Source: Flavobacteriales bacterium (GTDB lineage Bacteria; Bacteroidota; Bacteroidia; Flavobacteriales_F; PHOS-HE28). From it: a stretch of DNA of 64,000 nucleotides. The number at the start of each line of letters is the position of its first letter. Position 1 is the stretch's first letter. The translations under genes and the position numbers were made by a program. The stretch spans positions 186,001 through 250,000 of the forward strand of contig JACJZH010000003.1 of the NCBI GenBank assembly GCA_020635695.1, in the 5' to 3' direction. Under the pieces are notes generated by a model. It was not told the origin of the DNA and searched no databases. It saw nothing but the letters and a program-made list of their open reading frames with translations. Positions 48,825 to 57,052 of the stretch are shown one piece after another.

Positions 48825-50261
48825 GGCGTTGACCTTGCGTACCGGCCTGTCCGGTGGTCTGTCCGGATCCCCGTTCACGAAATCCTGGAAGGAGAACCGT
48901 CCCTTCCTTCCCCTCGCATCCCGCCTTCGATCCAGGATGTGTGAGGTGATGAAAAGACCGGAGAGCATGAAGGGCAACAGCGGGATCTTGAACCGGACCA
49001 AGGCACCGAAATTGGGCGTGGTGATCCCGATCATGAACGCATAGCCGATGGCGAAGAGGTAGCACATCTGGAGCAGCGGGTTCACCCGGATCAGCGTGAT
49101 CAGGTGCCACACCCGGGTACGGACCAGCACCTGGATCGAAAGCAACAGGAGCCAGGTGTTCTCCAAGGCGGCCAGCAGCATCACCACGTTGTTGCTCTCC
49201 AGCAGGCTCGGCCTGTACAGCCCGGCGAAGGTGGCCGCCGGGAACTTGGACATCACGCTTCCCCAGGTCGGCTCGATCTCGCCAAGGTCGAAGTAGTTGC
49301 TCCCGTACTGCTCGCTCCGCTTCATGTCGCGTTGCGTGGTCACCGTGGTCTGCAGCGCGTTCTCCAGCGAGAACTTGTCCAGCTTGTCCCCCAGGCTGTT
49401 CAACGTGAACAGGGAGATCGAGACGAGCAACGCCATGCCCACCGGAATGGCCAGGAGCCGGACCAGGGAGCTGCGTATCCGTGCCACCCGGTTGTAGATC
49501 AACCACAGGATGCTGGCCGGGAAGATGGCCATGAAGATGTACGGCTTCATGGCCACCATCACGAGCACGGACAGGATCACCGCGATCCAGGACGGTATCC
49601 GGTCCTTCTTCAGGAAGAAGATGCTGTCCAGCGCCGCGATGTACCAGCACATGGCCGCGAAGGTGAAGGTGTCCTTCAGGATGCCGGAACCCCAGAAGAT
49701 GCAGGACGGCATGAACAGCACCGCGATGGCCAGCTTGCCGCGCAACTTCGGATAGTAGCGCACCAACATCCGGTACAGCCTCCAGACCCCCGTGTAGGAG
49801 ACCATGGCCACCAGGATCGTCGTGAGCAGGAAGCTCTTGAACCCGATGATCATCAGCGGGCTGATGATGCGGACCAGCGTGTAGGTGCGGGGATCGAAGT
49901 AGATGTAGCCGAGCGGATAGCCCGTGTTCGGGGAGAAGTAGGCCATGCGGTTCTCCATGGTGTTCTCCGCGAACAAGGCCTTCAGGTAGGTCATCGGGTC
50001 CTCCATGAACACGTTCACCAGCGGGATCGCCGACAGGTAGAAGCTCACCGTATCCCCGTTCCCGTAGTAGTACAGATAGATCAGGGTGAAGAACACCCCG
50101 CCGAGCACCTTGGCGTAGAGCCCCCAGAGGTAGTAGCGGTACTCCGGGTGCTTCTTGATCGCGATGTTCTTCTTCCGCGAATGGAGGGTCGCCGCCACGG
50201 CCACCAGCAGGATGGACACGGACACCTCCAGGTGCTCGATGGTGACAAGTGGATCCCTCAT
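48822..50261 (-). CDS. Polytopic membrane protein, possible glycan polymerase or GT-C enzyme
   Basis: A 479-residue protein with about ten hydrophobic helices, for example SVSILLVAVAATLH, VFFTLIYLYYY and AVILSVLVMVAMKPYIF. Between helices it carries SCIFWGSGILKDTFTF, a stretch I associate with uncharacterised Bacteroidota membrane proteins near polysaccharide genes. No DxD or ABC motif is seen. A long soluble loop (about 290-340) lies toward the C-terminus, as in O-antigen polymerases. It may be the Wzy-type partner of a flippase, but nothing in sequence proves it. An exact -7 box lies 40 bases upstream. Confidence 0.75.
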   Translation of the reverse strand: MRDPLVTIEHLEVSVSILLVAVAATLHSRKKNIAIKKHPEYRYYLWGLYAKVLGGVFFTLIYLYYYGNGDTVSFYLSAIPLVNVFMEDPMTYLKALFAENTMENRMAYFSPNTGYPLGYIYFDPRTYTLVRIISPLMIIGFKSFLLTTILVAMVSYTGVWRLYRMLVRYYPKLRGKLAIAVLFMPSCIFWGSGILKDTFTFAAMCWYIAALDSIFFLKKDRIPSWIAVILSVLVMVAMKPYIFMAIFPASILWLIYNRVARIRSSLVRLLAIPVGMALLVSISLFTLNSLGDKLDKFSLENALQTTVTTQRDMKRSEQYGSNYFDLGEIEPTWGSVMSKFPAATFAGLYRPSLLESNNVVMLLAALENTWLLLLSIQVLVRTRVWHLITLIRVNPLLQMCYLFAIGYAFMIGITTPNFGALVRFKIPLLPFMLSGLFITSHILDRRRDARGRKGRFSFQDFVNGDPDRPPDRPVRKVNA

Positions 50262-50301
50262 GGAAGACCGGAGGTCGCCGGCATGCGGACAACGCGTTCG
50301 G

Positions 50302-50309
50302 TCAAAACT
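50302..50309 (-). promoter_or_regulatory. Bacteroidota -7 box for the polytopic membrane protein gene
   Basis: TAGTTTTG on the minus strand, an exact TANNTTTG match, 40 bases before the ATG. Confidence 0.55.
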
Positions 50310-50389
50310 ACGGCCCAGGAACGGCCGGCGATCCCCCCGGTGTCGCAGGGATGTCCGTCCCGTGAAGGTCCGCGGCCTGTGACCTCCGC

Positions 50390-50397
50390 TATCTTTG
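50390..50397 (+). promoter_or_regulatory. Bacteroidota -7 box directly before the methyltransferase start
   Basis: TATCTTTG, exact TANNTTTG, ending 6 bases before the ATG at 50404. Earlier in-frame codons (TTG 50395, ATG 50398) lie in or against the box and are unlikely starts. Confidence 0.65.
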
Positions 50398-50403
50398 ATG
50401 GCG

Positions 50404-51288
50404 ATGCGCGAGGAATACGACAGGCCCTGCCCGAACTGTGGTACCGTTGATGGCCGGCCGCTCCCCGCCTTCCAGGCCCATCACCTGGTACGTTGCCGGA
50501 GTTGTGGCACCACCTATGCCGGAAGGTCGCCCCGGCCCGAGGAGCTGGAGCGCTTGTACGCGAGCTATCCGGTCCATTCCGGTCTCAGCCCGATCACCCG
50601 GAAACGGTTCGAGGCCCTGCTTGACGAGCTCGAGCGCTACCGCTCGACCGGCAGGCTCATCGACGTGGGGTCGGGAAGTGGCTATTTCCTCGATGTCGCC
50701 CGGGAAAGGGGCTGGGATGTGCACGGTACGGAGTACGATCCCCGCATGGTGGAGGCCTGCCGGGCACGAGGCATCAGCATGGAGCAGGGGCCCCTGGACC
50801 CCGGGAACTACGAGCCCGGCTCGTTCGATGTGGTCACCAGCTTCGAGGTGCTGGAGCATTTGCTCGAGCCCCGCACCGAACTCGGGCATTTCCGTTCCCT
50901 GCTTCGCCCCGGGGGCAGGCTCTACCTCACGACCCCGAACTTCAATGCGCTGAGCCGGCACCTCGCAGGCCCTGCCTGGAACATCGTGAACTACCCCGAG
51001 CACCTGAACTACTTCACCCCCAGGTCGCTGGCCCGCACGCTCCGCGCCGTCGGGTTCCAGCGGATCGCCATCCGGACGACCGGCATCAGCGTCAGCCGGA
51101 TCCGCTCCAGCCGCACCCGGTCCAAGCAGGAGAACGTGGACCCGGGCAACGACGACCAGCGCCTGCGCCACGCGATCGACGGCAACGCGGCCCTGCGGTT
51201 GTTGAAGCGTTCCGCCGACGGCATGCTCACCGCCTCCCTTCGCGGCGACACCATCAAGGTCAGTGCCGAGGCCCCGGCGGCTCAGTGA
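50404..51288 (+). CDS. SAM-dependent methyltransferase with N-terminal zinc ribbon
   Basis: A 294-residue class I methyltransferase. Cysteine pairs CPNC (9-12) and CRSC (31-34) form a probable zinc ribbon, as in a group of methyltransferases from glycan and secondary-metabolite clusters. The SAM site is LIDVGSGSGYFLDVA (about 85-99), followed by DVVTSFEVLEHL and LLRPGGRLYLTTPN. The substrate is unknown; the location at the end of the glycan island suggests a sugar hydroxyl. Its last 7 bases overlap rlmH. Confidence 0.85.
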   Translation: MREEYDRPCPNCGTVDGRPLPAFQAHHLVRCRSCGTTYAGRSPRPEELERLYASYPVHSGLSPITRKRFEALLDELERYRSTGRLIDVGSGSGYFLDVARERGWDVHGTEYDPRMVEACRARGISMEQGPLDPGNYEPGSFDVVTSFEVLEHLLEPRTELGHFRSLLRPGGRLYLTTPNFNALSRHLAGPAWNIVNYPEHLNYFTPRSLARTLRAVGFQRIAIRTTGISVSRIRSSRTRSKQENVDPGNDDQRLRHAIDGNAALRLLKRSADGMLTASLRGDTIKVSAEAPAAQ

Positions 51289-51743
51289 TGGTACTTCGAG
51301 CCTTTGAGTATGCTCATGGCCCGGTACAGTTGCTCAGCGAGCACCACCCGCACCAGCTGATGGGGGAACGTGAGCCGTGAGAGCGCCAGGATGCGGTCCG
51401 CCCGCTCCCTGACCTGGGGGGCGAGCCCGTAGCTGCCTCCGATCGCAAGGACCACACGCCGGACCCCCGAATCCCTCCACGTACCCAGGAAGGACGCGAG
51501 ACCGGGGGAATCAAGCTCATCACCACGCTCATCCAGGGCCACCAACCGATCCCCGCTCCCGACATGGGACAGGATCCGTTCGGATTCCAGCAGACGTCGG
51601 CGCTCCAAGGGTCCGTGGACCTCTTCGGCAACGATGATGGGGGTGACCTTGACGTCGCGGGACAGGCGGTCCAGGTAATGCGACATACCTTCACTCACGA
51701 ACCCCCGGTCCGTCCGACCCACCATCACGATGATCAGTTCCAT
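51282..51743 (-). CDS. rlmH: 23S rRNA (pseudouridine1915-N3)-methyltransferase
   Basis: A 153-residue SPOUT-class methyltransferase, full length for the family. It opens MELIIVMVGRTDRGFVSEGM, has the knot SAM loop in VLAIGGSYGLAPQVRE and ends KGSKYHH, matching the YHH terminus of RlmH. It modifies helix 69 of 23S rRNA after RluD; both enzymes occur in this window. The ATG at 51743 gives the standard length; the upstream frame is antisense to the DUF4783 gene. Confidence 0.95.
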   Translation of the reverse strand: MELIIVMVGRTDRGFVSEGMSHYLDRLSRDVKVTPIIVAEEVHGPLERRRLLESERILSHVGSGDRLVALDERGDELDSPGLASFLGTWRDSGVRRVVLAIGGSYGLAPQVRERADRILALSRLTFPHQLVRVVLAEQLYRAMSILKGSKYHH

Positions 51744-51828
51744 CCCCAACCGGTCGTTGATGAACCCTTCCCGGAACGGGTGGGTCTTTGGCCCGGTATT
51801 TGCAAAATTGCGGACAAACCAGGCATTC

Positions 51829-52227
51829 ATGTCCCGTTGGCCGCTCTTCGTGCTCTTTCTACTGGCTTCCCTGGCCGGACGCTCCCAGGAAGCGGAAAAG
51901 GACCGGGTGGTGGAGGCCATTTCCTCCGGCGACCCGGGGTCGCTCTCCGAGCTCTTCATCCCCAACCTGGACCTCACGGTGAACGGGACCGGGGACGTGT
52001 ACAGCAAGGCCCAGGCCGAACAGATCCTCCGCAAGTTCTTCGATGAGCATCCCCCCGTGGACCTCGTGATCGAGCATTCCGGGGTGAGCAAGTTCGGCGA
52101 CAAGTACTTCATCGGCATCCTGCGCACGCGCACCGGTTACTTCCGCGTCACCTTCTTCCTGAAGAAGATGGAACAAGGGTTCCTGGTGAAGCAGTTGCGG
52201 ATCGAGGACAGCAAGAGCGACTTCTGA
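51829..52227 (+). CDS. DUF4783 secreted protein
   Basis: A 132-residue protein with signal peptide (WPLFVLFLLASLAGRSQ). The mature part (RVVEAISSGDPGSLSELF, LTVNGTGDVYSKAQAEQILR, GFLVKQLRIEDSKSDF) matches a small NTF2-like family known only from Bacteroidota and usually encoded next to nadC, as here. No function is known. It begins a five-gene plus-strand unit and nadC follows 1 base after its stop. Confidence 0.88.
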   Translation: MSRWPLFVLFLLASLAGRSQEAEKDRVVEAISSGDPGSLSELFIPNLDLTVNGTGDVYSKAQAEQILRKFFDEHPPVDLVIEHSGVSKFGDKYFIGILRTRTGYFRVTFFLKKMEQGFLVKQLRIEDSKSDF

Positions 52228-52228
52228 C

Positions 52229-53071
52229 GTGCTCCCCGAAGGCACCCTGGAGCTGCTGGACAGAACGCTGGCCGAGGACATCGGCGATGGCGACCATACG
52301 ACCCTGTCCACCATCGCGGAGGGCACCCATGGTGGGGCCCGATTGTTGGTGAAGGAAAAGGGGGTCCTCGCCGGAGTGGAACTCGCGGAGGCCATCGCCC
52401 AACGCGTCGATCCCGGCCTCCACATGAAGGTCCTGATCCGTGACGGTGCACGTGTGGAACCCGGCGAGGTCGCGTTCACCCTGGCCGGTCCGGCGCGTGC
52501 GCTGCTCCTGGCCGAACGCACCCTGCTGAACTTCATGCAACGCATGAGCGGCATCGCCACGCTCACGGACCGCTTCGTTTCCGCGATCGCGGGTACCGGA
52601 TGCCAGGTCATGGACACCCGCAAGACCACTCCAGGCCTCCGCGCCATCGAAAAATGGGCCGTCCGCATCGGGGGCGGCCGCAACCACCGGACCGGGTTGT
52701 ACGACATGGTGCTGATCAAGGACAACCATGTGGACCTGGCCGGTGGCATCAAACCGGCCCTTCAGGCCGCACGTGCCTATCTGGAGGCCAAAGGCCTGGA
52801 CCTGAAGGTGGAGATCGAGACCCGGGACCTGGGGGAAGTGGAGGAGGCGCTGGCCCATGGCGGTGCGGACCGCATCATGCTGGACAATTTCCCCCTGGAC
52901 CTGCAGCGGCAGGCCGTGGAGCGTATCGGCAGGGCCTGCGAGACCGAGGCCTCGGGCGGCATCACGCTCGAGACCGCCAGGGCCCATGCCGAGACCGGTG
53001 TGGACTTCATCTCCGTGGGTGCGTTGACGCATTCCGTGCCCAGCCTCGACCTCAGCCTCAAGGCCATGTGA
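52229..53071 (+). CDS. nadC: Nicotinate-nucleotide pyrophosphorylase (carboxylating)
   Basis: A 280-residue enzyme of de novo NAD synthesis, converting quinolinate and PRPP to nicotinate mononucleotide. Motifs: LAEDIGDGDHTTLSTI near the N-terminus, ERTLLNFMQRMSGIAT, the PRPP-binding DTRKTTPGLRAIEKWAVR and GGGRNHRTGLYDMVLIKDNH, and the terminal SGGITLETARAHAETGVDFI. The start is GTG at 52229, the only codon giving the standard N-terminus. Confidence 0.95.
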   Translation: MLPEGTLELLDRTLAEDIGDGDHTTLSTIAEGTHGGARLLVKEKGVLAGVELAEAIAQRVDPGLHMKVLIRDGARVEPGEVAFTLAGPARALLLAERTLLNFMQRMSGIATLTDRFVSAIAGTGCQVMDTRKTTPGLRAIEKWAVRIGGGRNHRTGLYDMVLIKDNHVDLAGGIKPALQAARAYLEAKGLDLKVEIETRDLGEVEEALAHGGADRIMLDNFPLDLQRQAVERIGRACETEASGGITLETARAHAETGVDFISVGALTHSVPSLDLSLKAM

Positions 53072-53075
53072 TCCC

Positions 53076-54038
53076 ATGCTGGAACGGCTCAAGCGCAGGA
53101 TCCTGTACTCGCGGCCGTTCCGCTCGCTGATCGCCTGGAGCCAGCGCCTGGTGCTGCCCGGCTTCGCGGGGTTCAGCGTGTACGCCATCTCGCGCTTCTT
53201 CCTGCGCGCCATCGGGGAAGGGCACCTCATCACGCGGGCCTCGGCCATCGCCTTCAAGCTGTTCATGGCCCTGTTCCCGGCCATCATCGTGCTGCTCACG
53301 CTCATCCCCTTCGTGCCCATCGCGGAGTTCCAGGAGAAGCTGATGGGCAACCTGGAGGAGCTGATGCCGGCCGAGGTGTTCCGCTTCGTGGAGAGCACCC
53401 TGGAGGACCTGGTGGTGAAGAAGCATTCCACCCTGCTGAGCGTCAGCTTCCTGCTGGGCCTCTACTTCGCGAGCAACAGCGTGGACGCCATCCTGAACGG
53501 GTTCAGCGAGAGCAGCCAGCACGACACCTGGCACAACCCCCTGAAGCAACGCCTGCTGAGCATGGGGCTGCTGCTCGCACTCACGCTGATGAGCGTGGTG
53601 GCGATCCTCCTGCTCACGGTGAGCGGGAGCGTGATCACCTGGGCGGATGCACACGGGCTGCTGCCCGGGGACCTCACCGTGTTCGGCCTTCAACTGGCAC
53701 GCTGGGTCATCTCCATGCTGCTCGTGCTGGGCGCCTTCTCACTGCTCTACTACGCCGGCGACCCCATGGCCAAACGCTTCCGGTTCTTCACGCCGGGTGC
53801 CATCCTGGCCACGTTCCTCTTCATCATCGTCTCCCAGGCCCTGGCCTACTTCTTCAGCAACTTCACCGACTACAACGCCCTGTACGGCTCCATCGGGGCC
53901 ATCCTGGCCGTTCAGCTCTGGCTGTACCTGAACATGCTGGTCCTGCTCGTGGGCTACGAGCTGAACACGAGCATCTCGCGGGCCAGGCGGTCGCGGAGCA
54001 GTGAGCTGCGCGTGCGTCGCGATCAGGGCGTGGCCTGA
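53076..54038 (+). CDS. YihY/BrkB-type inner membrane protein
   Basis: A 320-residue protein with six hydrophobic helices and the family signature around ITRASAIAFKLFMALFPAII (about 52-71), SVSFLLGLYFASNSVDAILN and FTDYNALYGSIGAILAVQLW. It was once annotated as ribonuclease BN, which is wrong for this family; the present view is an uncharacterised membrane protein. It starts 4 bases after nadC. A basic tail (SRARRSRSSELRVRR) ends it. Confidence 0.9.
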   Translation: MLERLKRRILYSRPFRSLIAWSQRLVLPGFAGFSVYAISRFFLRAIGEGHLITRASAIAFKLFMALFPAIIVLLTLIPFVPIAEFQEKLMGNLEELMPAEVFRFVESTLEDLVVKKHSTLLSVSFLLGLYFASNSVDAILNGFSESSQHDTWHNPLKQRLLSMGLLLALTLMSVVAILLLTVSGSVITWADAHGLLPGDLTVFGLQLARWVISMLLVLGAFSLLYYAGDPMAKRFRFFTPGAILATFLFIIVSQALAYFFSNFTDYNALYGSIGAILAVQLWLYLNMLVLLVGYELNTSISRARRSRSSELRVRRDQGVA

Positions 54039-54052
54039 ATACCTTCGCGTTC

Positions 54053-54478
54053 ATGCGTACGATCGTGATCCTTGCGCTCCTGCTCCCGCTGGTGGCCCCC
54101 GCCCAGCATGGCGTGACGGGCATGTGGAAGACCATCGATGACAACACGGGGAAGCCGCGTTCCGTGGTGGAGATCACCGACCAGGGAGGCCGGCTGCAGG
54201 GCCGCATCGTGAAGTTGTTCCGCGACCCCGGCGAGGATCCGGACCCGATCTGCGACGAATGCCCCGACGACCGGAAGGACCACAAGGTGATCGGCCTGGA
54301 GATCATCCGGGACCTCGTGCGCGACGGCTCCGAATGGGCCGACGGCACCATCCTGGACCCGGAGAACGGCAAGGTGTACGACTGCAAGATCTGGTTGGAG
54401 GACGGCACGTTGAAGGTGCGTGGCTACGTGGCCTTCTTCTTCCGCACCCAGACCTGGCTGCGCTATGAGGGCGGCTGA
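54053..54478 (+). CDS. DUF2147 secreted protein
   Basis: A 141-residue exported protein (signal TIVILALLLPLVAPAQ). The mature domain has GMWKTIDDNTGKPRSVVEI, GRLQGRIVKLFRDPGED, CDECPDDRKDHKVIGLEII and YDCKIWLEDGTLKVRGYVA, all diagnostic of DUF2147, a lipocalin-like small beta-barrel of unknown function. A TACCTTCG (one mismatch to the -7 box) ends 5 bases before the ATG, so it may have its own promoter within the unit. Confidence 0.9.
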   Translation: MRTIVILALLLPLVAPAQHGVTGMWKTIDDNTGKPRSVVEITDQGGRLQGRIVKLFRDPGEDPDPICDECPDDRKDHKVIGLEIIRDLVRDGSEWADGTILDPENGKVYDCKIWLEDGTLKVRGYVAFFFRTQTWLRYEGG

Positions 54479-55574
54479 ACCGGTGGGGCGGTCGGGCACC
54501 CGGCCGGTGCTGCTGTACCTGTACCCGAGGCGGTCGGTGTTCATCGACCGGGACCTGGACCTGCTCGGCCCTCACTTCCAGGTGCGCACGCATGAGCTGC
54601 TTCGCGGCCCGAAGTGGGCGCTCCCCTTCCGCCTGCTGGCCCAGCTGCTCTTCCTGGTCCGCAACCGCGCCTGGCGACGCACGGCCATCTGCCATTTCGC
54701 AGGGTACCACGGTCTGCTTCCCGCGCTGTGGTGCCGCCACCTGGTGATCGTGCTGGCCGGCAGCGACTGCGCCTCCTTCCCCGCCATGGGCTACGGCAAC
54801 TTCCGCAAGGCCCTGTACGGATGGGCCACCTCCTTCTCGGTCCGCCGGGCGCGACGGTTGCTTCCCGTTCACCACAGCCTGATGGGCATGGAGCAGGACT
54901 ACGACCCCGATGCACCCCGGAACCAGGGGTTGAAGGCCTTCGTACCGGACCTGCGTACCCCTTTCACCGAGGTGCCCTATGGCTTCGATGCCACGTACTG
55001 GTCGCCGGACACCGGCTCCCGGGACCCCCAGCTGTACCTCTGTGTGGCCAGCGGCACACGTCCCGACAACGACACCCATGCCCGCAAGGGCGTGGACCTG
55101 GTGCTGAAGGTGGCCCCGCTGCTTCCGGATGCGCGATTCCTGATCATCGGCAGCCCCGAGCCGGGAGCGTACGAGGACCTGCCACCCAACGTCGCCGTGG
55201 AAGGCCGTCAGCATGCGGAAGCGCTCCGTGAACACTACCGCAGGGCCAGGTATCTGTTGCAGGTGTCCGTGATGGAGGGTTTCCCGAACGCCCTCTGCGA
55301 AGGCATGCTGTGCGGCTGCATCCCCATCGTGAGCACCATGGCCGCCATGCCGGACATCGTGGGCGGAACGGGGGCACTGGTCACACAACGGACGGCGGAG
55401 TCGCTCATGGAGGCGATCCTGTCCCTGCAGGCACTTTCCGAAGAGGAACTGGAGGACCGTTCACGATCCGCACGGGAACGCGTCGCTGCGCGCTGGACCC
55501 CGGAACGCCGGCAGCAGGAGCTCCTGGCCGCCCTCAGCGCGGTCGACGCAGCATCGCCACCAGCTCGGGAGTGA
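54465..55574 (+). CDS. GT-B glycosyltransferase, GT4-like
   Basis: A 369-residue protein. The N-terminal half has LLYLYPRRSVFIDRDLDLL and VIVLAGSDCASFP; the C-terminal half has LYLCVASGTRPDNDT, FLIIGSPEPGAYEDL and the donor-binding VSVMEGFPNALCEGMLCGCI with the ExxxxxxE arrangement of GT4 enzymes. The start at ATG 54465 overlaps the DUF2147 stop by 14 bases. The 3' end overlaps the opposing flippase by 41 bases, the largest such overlap in the window. Confidence 0.82.
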   Translation: MRAAEPVGRSGTRPVLLYLYPRRSVFIDRDLDLLGPHFQVRTHELLRGPKWALPFRLLAQLLFLVRNRAWRRTAICHFAGYHGLLPALWCRHLVIVLAGSDCASFPAMGYGNFRKALYGWATSFSVRRARRLLPVHHSLMGMEQDYDPDAPRNQGLKAFVPDLRTPFTEVPYGFDATYWSPDTGSRDPQLYLCVASGTRPDNDTHARKGVDLVLKVAPLLPDARFLIIGSPEPGAYEDLPPNVAVEGRQHAEALREHYRRARYLLQVSVMEGFPNALCEGMLCGCIPIVSTMAAMPDIVGGTGALVTQRTAESLMEAILSLQALSEEELEDRSRSARERVAARWTPERRQQELLAALSAVDAASPPARE

Positions 55575-57006
55575 GCTTGAGCACGAACGCGGCCGGCCAG
55601 TAGAGCAGGGCGATCGCCGACACGCGCAAGGCCAGGTCCAGCATGGGACTTCCGGTCAATGGCAGCCAGTGCACGGCGAGGCCGACGAGGGCGATCAGGC
55701 CCACCGCCACCAGGGTGCGCCAGCGGAAGGGCCAAAGCCGGTGCCTCGACCACAGGAACCAGAGGCGGAGCAGGTTCACCGCCACGAGGGAGATCAGCGT
55801 GGCCCAGGCGGCGCCCACGATGCCCATGGCCCGGATCAGGAAGAAGTTGGCGACCACGTTGATCACCAGCAGCAGCAGGCTGGTAAAGGCATCGAAGCGG
55901 TAGTTGCGGGACATGGTGATGATGCCGCCGTTGAGGCCGAGCGCGATGTGGAACAGGTTGGCCGCGGCCACCAAGAGCACCACCTCACGCCCTTGGGCGT
56001 AGGCAGGGTCCAGCAGGCCGTAGAGGTCATCCAGCCCGGAGATCACGCACAGGAACAGGAAACCGCCCACCACCAGCTGTACCATGGCGGAACGTCCGTA
56101 CAGCCGGTCGATGGACGCCATGTCCCGTCGCTTCCAGGCGTCGGCCAGCAGCGGCAGTGCCGGCTGGTTCAAGGCGCGGGAAGGTGCGGAGATCACCGAC
56201 CCGAAGTAGAAGGATACCGCGTAGTAGGCCACCTGCTGAAGCGCCACCTGCCCCAGCAGCGCCCCGATCATCATCTGGTCCAGATTGCCCAGCACGATCG
56301 CCGAGAGGCTGGCCGACAGCGTGAAGGCCCCGTAGGTGACCATGCTGCGCCGCAACCGGCGGGGCATGCTCACCCGCGGCGAGCGCAGGTCCAGCTCACC
56401 GGCCGAGCGGATGTCCAGCACGAGCCACAGCGCCATGGCCGCGAACACCGCCACGTACCAGGCGATGAACGTGGAGAACGGCATCTCCACCATGAGCTGC
56501 ACCGCGATCAACAACGTCTGCCCGATGCGCAGGCCGAACTCGCGGATGAAGACCGGCCGTGTGCTCCGGCCCAGTGACCGGCTGTAGGCCCGCAGCAGGA
56601 TGAAGACGACCTCCGAAAGCACCAGGGGCAGCAGGTACAGCCCGTAAAGCCCATACAGGTTGCTGCGATCGGCGAAGATGCGGGTGAAGGTGCCGTGAAA
56701 GATCCCGAGGACCGCCATGGCGACCAACGCACCGGCCAGACCGATGAGCAGCACCAGGGAAGGAAGTCCGCGATGGCCGCTGTCCGGATCACGGAAGTAG
56801 GGGAAGAAACGGATCAGCGTGTTGTCCAACCCCAGTTGCGCCACCTGGGCCACCACCGCGGTGATGGAGACCAGCAGACGGAGCAGCCCGAACTCCTCGG
56901 CCGCGAGCACGCGCGGGTACAGGAGCACCACGTTCACGAAACCGAGCCCGATGCCCACGTACGCGAGCGCCGTGTTCACCGTGGCCTGGCGGGCGAGGGA
57001 GGCCAT
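55534..57006 (-). CDS. Polysaccharide flippase, Wzx/MOP family
   Basis: A 490-residue protein with 12-14 hydrophobic helices and the opening LARQATVNTALAYVGIGLGF, typical of Wzx-like flippases that move lipid-linked oligosaccharide across the inner membrane. Further marks are FIREFGLRIGQTLLI and SSLVRLL-like basic loops between helices. It is the last gene of a minus-strand unit that starts with DUF4834 and includes a glycosyltransferase, sulfotransferase and methyltransferase. A TTACTTTG (one mismatch to the -7 box) ends 5 bases before the ATG, so it may also be transcribed alone. Confidence 0.85.
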   Translation of the reverse strand: MASLARQATVNTALAYVGIGLGFVNVVLLYPRVLAAEEFGLLRLLVSITAVVAQVAQLGLDNTLIRFFPYFRDPDSGHRGLPSLVLLIGLAGALVAMAVLGIFHGTFTRIFADRSNLYGLYGLYLLPLVLSEVVFILLRAYSRSLGRSTRPVFIREFGLRIGQTLLIAVQLMVEMPFSTFIAWYVAVFAAMALWLVLDIRSAGELDLRSPRVSMPRRLRRSMVTYGAFTLSASLSAIVLGNLDQMMIGALLGQVALQQVAYYAVSFYFGSVISAPSRALNQPALPLLADAWKRRDMASIDRLYGRSAMVQLVVGGFLFLCVISGLDDLYGLLDPAYAQGREVVLLVAAANLFHIALGLNGGIITMSRNYRFDAFTSLLLLVINVVANFFLIRAMGIVGAAWATLISLVAVNLLRLWFLWSRHRLWPFRWRTLVAVGLIALVGLAVHWLPLTGSPMLDLALRVSAIALLYWPAAFVLKLTPELVAMLRRPR

Positions 57007-57052
57007 GGGGGCAAAGTAAGGCGGGGAAGGCGTGTCCCTTCCGATCGATGAC

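Noticed and set aside
49104..50450. A 448-codon frame antisense to the polytopic membrane protein
   Set aside because: Low-complexity composition rich in Gln, Arg, His and Asp; the opposite strand has clear membrane helices and a promoter.
52148..53431. A 427-codon minus-strand frame opposite nadC
   Set aside because: nadC motifs are complete on the plus strand; the antisense frame has none.
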